NCBI RefSeq assembly: GCF_014905175.1
Contig: NC_057793.1
Coordinates: forward strand, 10,354,001-10,418,000
Direction: 5' to 3'
Length of the DNA stretch: 64,000 nucleotides
Source of the DNA: Aphidius gifuensis
Taxonomy: Eukaryota; Arthropoda; Insecta; Hymenoptera; Braconidae
A program made the position numbers and the translations under genes. The notes under the pieces are model-generated. The model saw nothing but the letters and a program-made list of their open reading frames with translations, had not been told where the DNA came from and searched no databases. Shown here one piece after another: positions 38,601 to 48,642 of the stretch (its first letter is position 1; every line of letters begins with the position of its first letter).

Positions 38601-39744
38601 GTGAATCTGAACAATGGACGTCCGGCTTTATCACACACCCCTTTCAAGACGTTTCGCGCTTCCTCGCTACACAATTCAGAAGCACCGGTCATCTCCTTTG
38701 TGTGATTTAATGCCTAGGTATGTATGTATTTAAGAGTACATACCAATGCGTCCCTTTATTTCTATATCTACCTTTCTACCGTCTCATTCATGTTTATTTC
38801 TATACCCATCGTGTACAGCATGTAATTGTAACAACATATAACTTGTATATCACACATACCATGATATTGTAAGTATAAGGAAGCAATGTGTATCTGTATT
38901 CTGAAAGTGCAATTTACTTTGATCGAAAATTCACATTCAAAAACCCTTTGGGATAATAATAATTCAAACGACGATGGCTGTGTGATGTTACCAGCCATTA
39001 TATACATGCAATCAATTGCTTCAGGGATTTTTCAATCATTATATACATAATAAAAATAACCTTATTATATTGAATAAATTTTTCCAACCAAATTTTGTAA
39101 TAATGTCTACAGTTTTTTTTTAGTTCATGTATATGTAATTATGTATTGTAATATGTATGTATAGAAAAGACACCAGGAATATTGAGGCAACTAAAAAAAA
39201 AACATTCATTGTTTATACATGAGGTTTTTTGATAGTTTTGCTCATAAGAATTTATTTTTAATAATTATATCAAAGTAAAAATATTGATGGCATCTCGATT
39301 GAGAGATTTTAAATTTGTTTTTCATTTTATTTTATATATAAACTTTTTTTTTTACTTACTATTAATGGATAGCGAGAACACTTACTACTAAAATGAAAAT
39401 TTTAGAAAATTCGAACTTTTAACGGTTCAATCTAAAGAACACATGCTTGAATACAATCTTTAAAATTCTCCAATAGACTTAACATGGATTGGACATTATA
39501 GATGACATGATACGTTCAGAAAAAAATTTTCTAGTTATAAAAAGGACAGGTGAATGATATGTTTTGTAATCAATTATTTTAGATATAACTTGTATATATT
39601 GTTTGTATATATAAATCAAAATTGATATATAAATCAGGTGTATATATATAATACTTTATATAATATATAGTCTTTTAAGGAGGGTTACTAGAAACATAAA
39701 CAGTGTGGCAGTTGAATAAAACAAATTTTATAATTTTTACATTC

Positions 39745-40175
39745 GCCAACGACCATATCGGCTTGAGTACACCAGTTCTCGTCTCTGTAAGTAGGTTTTT
39801 ATAATCAACAATTTTCCTACACTTCATTCATAATTAATATAATAATATAATCGCAATCGAAGAATATTAAATAATATAATAAATGAAACCAAACATGTAA
39901 AAATCACAACATAAATTGATGCATAAGATGTAATAACAGTAGATTTATACCTAACATTGAAGTTAAGTTGTCACTACACAACATACAGATACATTGTTTT
40001 GTACTTTTATATATATAGTAATTAGATATGTAATAGTATTCATTTGTTAATTAAATAAAGATTTATTTATAAAAAAAAAAAAAAAAAGTTCTCGTCCGAT
40101 CACTGAAGTTAAGCAAGGCTGAGCGTGGTTAGTACTTGGATGGGTGACCGCTTGGGAACACCACGTGCCGTTGGC
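39745..40175 (+). pseudogene. 5S rRNA gene split by a truncated retrotransposon
   Basis: 5S nt 1-39 lie at 39745-39783 and nt 31-118 at 40088-40175. The nine bases GTTCTCGTC (nt 31-39) occur on both sides of the insert as a target-site duplication. Both halves otherwise match the intact consensus, so the gene was probably functional until the insertion. Confidence 0.93.
39784..40087 (+). mobile_element. 5'-truncated copy of the 5S-inserted Jockey-like element (3' UTR only)
   Basis: About 287 bp from TCTGTAAGTAGG to the poly(A) (40071-40087), with AATAAA at 40054. It matches 46446-46732 with a single difference that I found by eye (T for C in ATAATATAATCGC), so both copies are young. The 5' truncation and 9-bp duplication are what target-primed reverse transcription produces. 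Confidence 0.92.
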
Positions 40176-40524
40176 ATTTCTTTTGGTATTTTTGTTATTT
40201 TTTTTAGTTTAACTCTGAAATTAACAGTGATTATTTGAGCTTAAAACAGTCAACAATGGCATATCATTCAGCTGTTTTTCATTAATTTAAGCAAAAAAGT
40301 ATGGTAGAGAGAAAATTTTGATGTCTCGAATATCTTTCGAGATATCAAGATTACAAGATCAGTTCTGGGTCCCAAGTCATTCGCCATCTATCTAAATGAT
40401 GTTCCTAGTTATCCTCGAACAAAACTAGTGGTTTTTGCAACAACATCAGCAGGCTCACTTGTTAAAAAAATTGATGAAAAACAGCTGAAATAATTAATCC
40501 AAAAAAAAAAATGACAAAATGAAT
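40176..40524 (+). repeat. Spacer of a convergent 5S pair with a dead RT fragment (orientation 1)
   Basis: Plus-strand 40360-40460 reads SVLGPKSFAIYLNDVPSYP then RTKLVVFATTSA, the RT motif B-to-C region, in which the FADD catalytic motif reads FATT. It is the near-exact reverse complement of 50827-51173. The inner arms contain CAGCTGTTTTTCATTAAT and its complement, an inverted repeat within the spacer. Confidence 0.85.
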
Positions 40525-40642
40525 GCCAACGGCACGTGGTGTTCCCAAGCGGTCACCCATCCAAGTACTAACCACGCTCAGCCTTGCTTAACTTCAGTGA
40601 TCGGACGAGAACTGGTGTACTCAAGCCGATATGGTCGTTGGC
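40525..40642 (-). rRNA. 5S ribosomal RNA gene
   Basis: This is a full-length 118-nt minus-strand copy with an intact internal control region. It is convergent with the interrupted 5S gene at 39745. The flank beyond its 5' end (40643-40930) is related to the reverse complement of 10060-10378. Confidence 0.95.
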
Positions 40643-41730
40643 GAATGCTTTTATTCAAAACTATGTTTTGTCTGACTTTTTTTAATTCATGCAGTTACTG
40701 AGGTGCTCCACTCATGAGGTTTTCTTAATTGATTCAACAGACGAATAAAAATTACTTGGAAATGACAAATTTGGCTTAAAACAGTTCGAGTGTGACATTT
40801 TTTTCAATACTATATGGTTTCAACTATAAGTACTGGAGCTTTGTTCTGTTGGAGCTATTGTACTATTGAGAGAAGGTACATTAACAATTGCAGCTACATT
40901 ACATAAAGACGCCATATGTAACTAGTTTTAATATTTCAGCAACGCCAACGTCTATATTTTTCTTTTTTTTTAAAGTTTATTTCTGATAACAGTAAAATAC
41001 ATATTATTTGGTGTTAATTTGAGACGTAGAAAAAACTTAAAAAAGGGTCTATACAATACATACAAGGGAGGAGTTTGTTGAAGACATGGCCTGGTGGAAG
41101 CAGGCATCTTGATTCTCGAATTCAGACTGGTTGTTTTATCTTTTGATGGATGATTTGTTGATGTCTTTTTTTTTGTGATTACTGATTGTATTTGTGAAAA
41201 TTTTATTGATGATTTAAATGTTGGAAAAGGCCGAGTGGTAAAACCAACATGTCGTTATTTAGAAAAAAAAATAAAAGTGCTTGAAGATGAAGGATGGTAT
41301 GTTATATGTTGTGATATTATTATGATGTTTATTATTGGTTTTTTTTTTTTTTTTATTAGCATGTTGGTATTAATTCATGAATAATTAATTTAGTTTATTG
41401 AATTTGAGTTATTCATTGTCAATAGTCAATATTTGCATTAGAATCAATGAGACAATTGATGTTATATCTATGAATGTCAAGTCTTTCTACCATACTATTT
41501 AGCTGGCTTGAGAATAAGGTTTTTAAAGATGTTGTTAGCTGTTGTATGATGCTAGCTGCTAGTTCTTTATTTATTATTTTAATCCAATCTTGGCTATAAC
41601 TGTGTTGATTGTTGATTGGTTGTGCTAGTGTTGTTGTATTGTTTAGTATTGTTTAGTATGTTGTTGATCATGTTGGCATATGATAATATGGTTCTTAATG
41701 ATGCCTGGGCATCAAATGTTCTGGTGTTTA
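40643..41730. other. 5S upstream flank and decayed repeat sequence
   Basis: The first ~290 bp match the upstream flank of the 5S gene at 10379, including TATTGTACTATTGAGAGAAG. A short GCCAACGTCTATAT at 40943 repeats the start of a diverged 5S copy. The rest, to 41730, is AT-rich with no recognisable gene. Confidence 0.55.
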
Positions 41731-41731
41731 C

Positions 41732-41800
41732 GCCAACGTCTATATCGGCTTAATGCACTAGGTCTCGTCTGATCACTAAAGATACGTAGAGCTGGGTTTT
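41732..41800 (+). pseudogene. Diverged 5S rRNA fragment
   Basis: GCCAACGTCTATATCGGCTT, then AATGCACTAGGTCTCGTCTG and ATCACTAAAGATACGTAGAG, correspond to 5S nt 1-62 with many substitutions and a broken 3' half. It has lost part of the control region and is unlikely to work. Confidence 0.75.
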
Positions 41801-42016
41801 CCGCTAACTTTGCTCAAGTGCTGAGCTTATATCTATTGAATCAATTTTCATTCGCTACAAAGCATTTTGTTTTTTTTTCTCATATAATTATTGTTGAATC
41901 AATTAAAGAAAACTTTATGAGTAAAAAAAAGTCTAATATGTCTATAAATAAAACTAATTTCTTAACTTCTGCATTCGCCAACGACCATATCGGCTTGAGT
42001 ACACCAGTTCTCGTCC

Positions 42017-42073
42017 AGTTCTCGTCCGCACCGGTTCTCGTCCATATCGGCCTGATTGCACCAGTTCTCGTCC
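42017..42073 (+). repeat. Target-like repeats at the element's 5' end
   Basis: GTTCTCGTCC occurs at 42007 (the native 5S copy) and again at 42018, 42034 and 42064. The last is preceded by CATATCGGCCTGATTGCACC, so 42044-42073 resembles 5S nt 11-40 at about 27 of 30 positions. The element's start is thus made of degenerate 5S pieces. Confidence 0.88.
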
Positions 42074-42393
42074 TATGTGTCGTATTTATATAATATCTCA
42101 TTAAAATAAAACATATTGATGCTAAAAATAATACAAATCTGTGTAAACAGTGACCATAAACATTGTTAAAATTAAAACGAAGTTAAACCTAAGTTTATTA
42201 AAAAAGTTAACAAGCTAAAATCAAAATAGGTGAGGAATCTAACCTCAAAACTCAAAATGACAGCTCTACGAGCGCAAACACAACAAGTTTAAGCAGTCAT
42301 TCAGATGCTGGATTCCACTTTCCTCAAAAGAAAAGAAAGCGCACAATAAGTCAAGATACCATATCAAATAAAATAACAAAAATAAACAACATA

Positions 42394-43641
42394 ATGCCAC
42401 TACAAACAAGAAATAAGTACCAACCACTTCAGACTCACGTTGACACAGATTTATCTGACGAGGAAGAAATGATTACCGATCAAGACCAAACCAAAGACCA
42501 ACACACCAAAAAAGGTAATGAAAATTCACAGAAAACAGCAAAAAAAGAAGCTAGACCACCACCACTAGTAGTACATGGAATCATCAAGGATCTCAGAGTA
42601 TTTCACGAAGGCATACAAAAAGTAATCAATAAAAATGAATACAATATCAAAATACATGGTGACTACACTGAAATATTTACCAGAAACAAAAAAGACTTCA
42701 CTTCTTTAATCAAACACTACGAAAACATCAAAATCCCATACCACACTTATACACAAAAAGGTGAACGAAAAAGAACTTATGTAATCAAAGGTTTACATCA
42801 ACAAGTCACAACAGACGAAATTAAAACTGAACTTTCAGAATTAGGTGTACAAGCCGAAAATATATTTCTCATGAAGAAAACAAAAGAAACAAAATTTTTA
42901 ATAACCACTGAATCTAACACTCAGTTAGATCATTTAAAACAAAAAATACCATACATCGCCCAAACAAAAATAAGCTGGGAACATTACAACAACAAAAAAC
43001 GAATAACACAATGTCATAGATGTCAAGGTTGGGGACATGCCACGATGAATTGTCATGCACAACCTGCATGCCTAAAATGTGCCAAAAGTCATCTTACCAG
43101 TGAATGTACAAAACCAAAAGACACTCCAGCAGAGTGTGTTAACTGTGGAGAGGATCACCCAGCTAATGCATCAATATGCATTGCATATAAAAAAAGAATT
43201 GATCAATTAGAAGCAACAAAAACCAAAAACACCAAGCGAAGAGAACACAACACAACATATTATCCAAACCTGGATAACCAAAGAGCATTTCCAAGTTTAA
43301 AAACAACTAGACAACAACACATAAATAAGACAAGTGAAAGCCCATCTAATCATCAAGACAAATTCGATACCAATACCAGCACCAATAGAAACACAAACAT
43401 ACTCAATAATAATACCAGAACTCCATGGGGACTAACTTTCAAGCCAACACAAGGTAACAATGTTAACTCAATAACAAATTTAAATATGCTTTCAAATGAA
43501 TTTGAAGAACTTCAAAAAGAACTTGATATAAAAGAAATGATAAATCTAGTCAGGGAATTTAGATTAAAACTCACAAATTGTAAATCAAAATCAGAAAAAT
43601 TTCTTCTAACACTTGAATTTTGTAATCAACTTGATGGCTAA
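42394..43641 (+). CDS. Retrotransposon ORF1 (Gag-like, zinc-knuckle nucleic-acid-binding protein, 415 aa)
   Basis: This is the ORF1 protein that would bind the element RNA into a ribonucleoprotein. The acidic/polar N-terminus is followed by a ~150-residue folded region (residues ~55-200, an RNA-binding-like fold seen in Jockey and I elements). Three CCHC zinc knuckles follow at residues ~207-265: CHRCQGWGHATMNC, CLKCAKSHLTSEC and CVNCGEDHPANASIC. The Asn/Thr-rich tail ends in a helix. No stops or frameshifts are seen. It overlaps ORF2 by 8 nt, suggesting coupled translation. The ATG at 42394 fits the folded region; in-frame upstream sequence is short. Confidence 0.9.
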   Translation: MPLQTRNKYQPLQTHVDTDLSDEEEMITDQDQTKDQHTKKGNENSQKTAKKEARPPPLVVHGIIKDLRVFHEGIQKVINKNEYNIKIHGDYTEIFTRNKKDFTSLIKHYENIKIPYHTYTQKGERKRTYVIKGLHQQVTTDEIKTELSELGVQAENIFLMKKTKETKFLITTESNTQLDHLKQKIPYIAQTKISWEHYNNKKRITQCHRCQGWGHATMNCHAQPACLKCAKSHLTSECTKPKDTPAECVNCGEDHPANASICIAYKKRIDQLEATKTKNTKRREHNTTYYPNLDNQRAFPSLKTTRQQHINKTSESPSNHQDKFDTNTSTNRNTNILNNNTRTPWGLTFKPTQGNNVNSITNLNMLSNEFEELQKELDIKEMINLVREFRLKLTNCKSKSEKFLLTLEFCNQLDG

Positions 43642-46336
43642 TTTAAAAATTTGTAGCTGGAACTCAAATGGACTTAGAAATAAAATAAGTGAATTAACAG
43701 AGTTTATAAATAGGGAAAATATTGATATTATGTTAATCAATGAAACTAGATATAATAACACACTAAAATTAAAAATTAAGAATTATAAATGTTTGAGAAA
43801 AGATAATAATAGTGCCTCTGGAGGTATTGCAGTATTAATTAAAAATAATATTCCTTACAAAGAAATAAAAAACAATATCAAAGTTCCATTAGAATTTATA
43901 TGCATAAAATTACTAAGCAATATACATATAATAGCTGCATATTGTAGCCCAAATAAAGATTTCAGAGCCAATGATATAAATAAATTATTAAATATAAGTA
44001 ACAAAGTAATAATCTTAGGTGACTTAAATGCTAGACACAAAGCTTGGAATTGTCACATTAACAATAGAAAAGGTAGAATATTATATGACTGTATGAACAC
44101 AAACAACTGCTGTATTATGTTTCCAACTGAACCAACACACTATCCGTTCAATGGTACCACACCAACCACTATTGACATTGGGTTGAACAAATGTGTTGGC
44201 TCAGCCTCGAATCTCCAAGTATTAACAGAACTTTCATCTGACCACAACCCAATACTTTTTACACTAAAAAACCAAAACAGAACCACTGATACCAAGATCT
44301 CATTAAACTATGACAAAGCTGACTGGGAAAAATTACACAATTTAATCGACAAAAAAATCAAAATTACACAAGATATCAACTCACCTGAAAAAATAGAAAA
44401 AGAAATACAAAAATTCACTAGCATAATCCAACACTGTATAAAAGCATGCATTCCAACAAAAACACACAAACAAACCATTGACGAACTACCCAGTGACATA
44501 ATTGATTTGATTAAAGATAAAAATAGAATTCGTAGAAAATGGCAAGTAACTAGAATTAAAGAACATAAAATAGAATTTAATAGAATCACAAAACAAATCT
44601 CAAATGAAATTTTTAAATACAGAAATAACACTTGGAACAACAAGCTGTCAAAGATAAATCCACATGACAAGTCACTTTGGAGAATGACTAAAATATTTAA
44701 AAGTGAACACCAACCAATCCCAACACTTATCAAAAACACTGATGAGGCAATCACTGATAGTGATAAAGCAAACATGCTTGCTTCGCAGTTTGAAAATGTG
44801 CATGCCATAGATCTAACAAACAACACATACGAACAAACACAAATTATTCGAGAAGTAGAACAGTTTATTAATGACACAAACACGAACGACTCGGAAAATT
44901 TTACTTGCACAAGACATGAATTAAAAGAAATAATTAAAACCCTACCATCAAAAAAAGCTGCTGGTATAGATAAAATTCAAAATATAATATTGAAAATCTT
45001 TAGTCAAAATACCCTGAGTCAGTTGACTAACATAATAAATGCAATTATTAAATACTCACATTTTCCAGCCCAGTGGAAGACTGGTGATGTGGTACCAATA
45101 TATAAATCTGGAAAAGTACAATCTGAACCTAGCAGTTACAGACCAATTAGCCTGCTACCTACTTTAAGTAAACTAACAGAAAAAGTAATATTAAAAAGAA
45201 TGAATCAATTTGAACAAAAAGAAAAAGTAATTGTTGATCACCAGTTTGGTTTCAGAGAGAAGCATAATACAGTACAGCAAGTGGTTAGAATAGTTAATGA
45301 TACAAGTGTTAATTTTAATAAAGATAATGTTACTGTTATGTTATTTTTAGATATAGAAAAAGCTTTTGATCGAGTGTGGATAGATGGCCTCATTTACAAA
45401 ATGATCAAATTAAACTATCCTAAATGTCTGATTAAATTCATGAACTCGTATCTGAAAAACAGACATTTTAGAGTCACTGTGAATGGTGAATCATCAACAA
45501 AACGTAGAATTAATGCTGGGGTTCCTCAGGGTTCAGTTCTGGGTCCCAAATCATTTAACATTTATTTGAATGACATTCCCAGTTTTCCGCAAACGAAATT
45601 AGCGTTGTTTGCGGATGATACGGCTATCTATACACACTCTTTCGGTGCAGGTATAGCTGGCTGTAGAATTTCATATTACGTAAAACTATTAGAAAAATTC
45701 TATTCCACTTGGAAAATATCGTTAAATGCAAGTAAAACTGAAGTGTTAATTTGTGCCAGGAAAAGCAAAGAAATTAGAATTTGTACACCAATCAAAGTAT
45801 GTAACATCGAAATAAAACCAACCAACTCAGTGAGATATTTAGGTGTACATTTGGACTCTAAAATCACCTGGAAAAAACATGTAACTGAAGTTCTAAGAAA
45901 AGCATATATGGTTCAACATAAATTGTATCCTTTATTACTAAGCAAAACTTTATCAAAATATAACAAAAAATTGATTTACACAATGATACTCAGGCCAATA
46001 ATAATGTATGCAGTACCAGCGTGGTGCAGTGCAGCATATACAAACATCAAACCATTACAAATTTTCCAAAATAAATGTCTTCGGCTAATTTTGTCAAAAG
46101 ATAGATATACTAAAATAACTGAGCTTCATGACAGAGCAAAGATTGACACAATCTTTGATCATGCAAAAATACTCGCCGAAAACTTTTATAATACACAACT
46201 AAATCATAATCCTCTACTCAAAGACATAACCGAAATCAGAAACCATAATCTTCCTTTTAAATTGAAATATAAACTTCCTTATCAAAATCTTAAAATTTTT
46301 AACACATTACATAGAAACAAGAACAACAAACAATAG
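43634..46336 (+). CDS. Retrotransposon ORF2: AP endonuclease and reverse transcriptase (900 aa)
   Basis: The endonuclease that nicks the target is at residues ~1-215, with SWNSNGLRNK, INETR (catalytic Glu), GDLNARHKAWNC and SDHNPI. The reverse transcriptase, ~440-720, shows SYRPISLLPTLSK, LFLDIEKAFDRVW, GVPQGSVLGP and the catalytic LFADDTAIY (Asp-Asp). A C-terminal region with LRPIIMYAVPAWCS is typical of the Jockey clade. No RNase H is evident, and the length (~900 aa) suits Jockey. All catalytic residues that I can check are present, so the protein may be active. I chose the ATG at 43634, inside the end of ORF1, because it starts MANLKICSWNSNG; an upstream in-frame ATG at 43613 adds seven residues. 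Confidence 0.93.
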   Translation: MANLKICSWNSNGLRNKISELTEFINRENIDIMLINETRYNNTLKLKIKNYKCLRKDNNSASGGIAVLIKNNIPYKEIKNNIKVPLEFICIKLLSNIHIIAAYCSPNKDFRANDINKLLNISNKVIILGDLNARHKAWNCHINNRKGRILYDCMNTNNCCIMFPTEPTHYPFNGTTPTTIDIGLNKCVGSASNLQVLTELSSDHNPILFTLKNQNRTTDTKISLNYDKADWEKLHNLIDKKIKITQDINSPEKIEKEIQKFTSIIQHCIKACIPTKTHKQTIDELPSDIIDLIKDKNRIRRKWQVTRIKEHKIEFNRITKQISNEIFKYRNNTWNNKLSKINPHDKSLWRMTKIFKSEHQPIPTLIKNTDEAITDSDKANMLASQFENVHAIDLTNNTYEQTQIIREVEQFINDTNTNDSENFTCTRHELKEIIKTLPSKKAAGIDKIQNIILKIFSQNTLSQLTNIINAIIKYSHFPAQWKTGDVVPIYKSGKVQSEPSSYRPISLLPTLSKLTEKVILKRMNQFEQKEKVIVDHQFGFREKHNTVQQVVRIVNDTSVNFNKDNVTVMLFLDIEKAFDRVWIDGLIYKMIKLNYPKCLIKFMNSYLKNRHFRVTVNGESSTKRRINAGVPQGSVLGPKSFNIYLNDIPSFPQTKLALFADDTAIYTHSFGAGIAGCRISYYVKLLEKFYSTWKISLNASKTEVLICARKSKEIRICTPIKVCNIEIKPTNSVRYLGVHLDSKITWKKHVTEVLRKAYMVQHKLYPLLLSKTLSKYNKKLIYTMILRPIIMYAVPAWCSAAYTNIKPLQIFQNKCLRLILSKDRYTKITELHDRAKIDTIFDHAKILAENFYNTQLNHNPLLKDITEIRNHNLPFKLKYKLPYQNLKIFNTLHRNKNNKQ

Positions 46337-46445
46337 TAATAGTAATAATAATAATAATAATGATAGTAATTAATGAAAACAAAAAATAAGAACAAAACAA
46401 AAATATAAAGACCGATAGACCAGAGCAACAAAACTCTAGTAAAAA

Positions 46446-46755
46446 TCTGTAAGTAGGTTTTTATAATCAACAATTTTCCTACACTTCATTCATAATTAAT
46501 ATAATAACATAATCGCAATCGAAGAATATTAAATAATATAATAAATGAAACCAAACATGTAAAAATCACAACATAAATTGATGCATAAGATGTAATAACA
46601 GTAGATTTATACCTAACATTGAAGTTAAGTTGTCACTACACAACATACAGATACATTGTTTTGTACTTTTATATATATAGTAATTAGATATGTAATAGTA
46701 TTCATTTGTTAATTAAATAAAGATTTATTTATAAAAAAAAAAAAAAAAAAAAAAA
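46446..46755 (+). other. Retrotransposon 3' UTR end and poly(A)
   Basis: This segment is the part shared with 39784-40087 (one difference seen). AATAAA sits just before ATTTATTTAT and an A-run of about 23 nt. This is the region that the element's reverse transcriptase would recognise and copy first. Confidence 0.88.
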
Positions 46756-46843
46756 GTTCTCGTCCGATCACTGAAGTTAAGCAAGGCTGAGCGTGGTTAG
46801 TACTTGGATGGGTGACCGCTTGGGAACACCACGTGCCGTTGGC

Positions 46844-46985
46844 ATCCTTTTTTGCTATTTTTTTAGATTAATTAATACAGCTGTTTTTCATTAACTTTTT
46901 TAATAAGTGAATCTGCTGATGTTGTTTGAGGAACACTAGGAATTACATTCATATGTATGTTGAAAGACTTGGGACCCAGAACTGA
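46844..46985 (-). repeat. 5S downstream spacer with an antisense RT fragment
   Basis: After the 5S 3' end comes ATCCTTTTTTGCTATTTTTT, then AATACAGCTGTTTTTCATTA and an antisense fragment with GACTTGGGACCCAGAACTGA (RT motif GSVLGPKS). The same spacer is seen at 18538 and 50827. It is cut at 46985 by the second retroelement. Confidence 0.75.
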
Positions 46986-48642
46986 ACCTTTTCTGTAAAA
47001 GAAAAAGCAGAAGAACAAATCACTAATTTACAAACAATAAGAGACAAAAAAGAAACACAAACACAGTTCACATCAGAACACAGAGCTGACTGGCCAAACA
47101 AAAAACAACACAACCAATTCTGGATCCAACAAGACGTACATAAAATACTCAACAAACTTCCAAACAAAACATCGAGTGGACTAGATAATATTCCAACAAT
47201 AATATTAAAGCATCTACCACCAAAACTAAACAGAGCATTAACAATTATATTCAATAATGCACACAACAATTACTACTTTCCAAGAAATTGGAAATGTGCA
47301 AAAATACTTCCAGTACTAAAGCCAGGAAAAAACGAAAACGAAGCAACATGCTATAGACCGATTAGCCTGACACCAACTCTGAGCAAGGTGTATAAAATAT
47401 TAATAAACGAAGAAATATTAAAACAAAAAGAAAAAATTATCCCAGATAACCAATTTGGTTTTAGACATAGGCACTCAACAGTCCACGCACTTAACAAATT
47501 CATGTCAGACGCCAACCAACATGTTAGCAATTGCAAAATGGTTGGAGCAGCTCTCATTGACCTAGAGAAAGCATTCGACTCAGTATGGATAAATGGGCTA
47601 ATTTACAAATTACTAACAAAGAATTTCCCTAAACACCTAATCACAACAATCATTGACATGTTAACAGACAAAACATTCAAGACATGGGACGGAAAACACC
47701 TGTCAACCGTAACATACAAAATACGTGAAGGCTTACAACAAGGAACAGTAAATTCACCAATACTGTTTAACATATTTACAAGTGCAATTATCAATTGTAT
47801 ACAATATATACATGAATGAAAACAACGACACTTACTCCATTGCATTCGCAGATGACCTACTAATATATGTAGCATCAAATAAAACTGATCTAATCCAAAG
47901 CCAACTAGAGAAATTGGTAAACCAAGTCAACACATGCTATGCAACTTGGAACCTAAGACTAAATCCAAATAAATGCGAAACAATCCTCATAAGAAAGCCA
48001 GAAAGAACTACCTCTCCAAGCATAACAGAGAAAGTTATAAAAAATTCCAAATCAAAACAAACTTGCCATGCACTAATACAATAGTAGACATACCTCACAA
48101 ACAAGAAGTCAAATACCTTGGAGTATGGATTGACAAATTAATAAGAGGTAATACTCACATAGTAAAACAAATCACTAAAGCTAGACAAGCATTTAAGGCT
48201 AACAGAAGACTCTTCTTCAACAAAAACCTATCTAAGAGAGTAAAAATTATATGTTACTTACTCCTTATTAGACCAATACTCACCTATGCAGCACCAATTT
48301 GGTGGAACACTGGAGCTGCATTGATGGAATTAATAAGAGCATTCGAAAGATCATGTATCAGAACATGCCTAAGCCAGCACAGAACAGCTGAGTTAGATTA
48401 CTATGAATTTATTGATAACAAAAAATTGCTAAACATGGCAGGAATACCAAGAATTGACAACTTTATCATAAAACTAACGAGGGAGTACATGAGAAAAGTT
48501 GAACATGTTGACAATGGAATAATAAAAAAATTCAAAGAAAGGATGTTAACGAAAAAAAAATCCAAAACTCAAAAGGATACATAGCACCACAAGCATTTAC
48601 AAATTTGGAGTAATCCAGGATAGAAAAAATAGACGAATACTA

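Larger units (their letters stand above)
19134..39744. other. 20-kb AT-rich gene desert
   Basis: Apart from the two MITEs and the microsatellites listed, I see no exon, tRNA or known microRNA. Short ORFs come from A/T runs and have no domain. Patches with higher GC and complexity stand out (about 19800-19965, 24100-24260, 28490-28800, 29400-29590 and 29920-30000) and could be regulatory elements or exons of a long gene. That remains inference. Confidence 0.5.
42017..46755 (+). mobile_element. Full-length 5S-inserted Jockey-like non-LTR retrotransposon
   Basis: It has a 5' UTR of ~380 bp beginning with 5S-like pieces, ORF1 (42394-43641) with zinc knuckles, ORF2 (43634-46336) with AP endonuclease and reverse transcriptase, a 3' UTR (46337-46732) with AATAAA just before the end, and poly(A) 46733-46755. 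There are no LTRs, and both ORFs are open. The shared insertion site with 39784 and the near-identical 3' UTRs argue for 5S-specific, recent transposition. Known precedents for 5S-targeted non-LTR elements (such as Mutsu of fish) are not close relatives as far as I can judge. Confidence 0.92.
41977..46843 (+). pseudogene. 5S rRNA gene split by a full-length retrotransposon
   Basis: 5S nt 1-40 lie at 41977-42016. After a 4.7-kb insert, nt 31-118 resume at 46756-46843, directly after the poly(A). The breakpoint is the same as in the gene at 39745. The insert lies upstream of the internal control region (nt 50-90), so the 3' piece could in principle still bind TFIIIA. Confidence 0.93.

Noticed and set aside
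41880..42101. ORFs with repeated TRTGA / PVLV peptides
   Set aside because: They come from the repeated 5S decamer GTTCTCGTCC at the retrotransposon junction.
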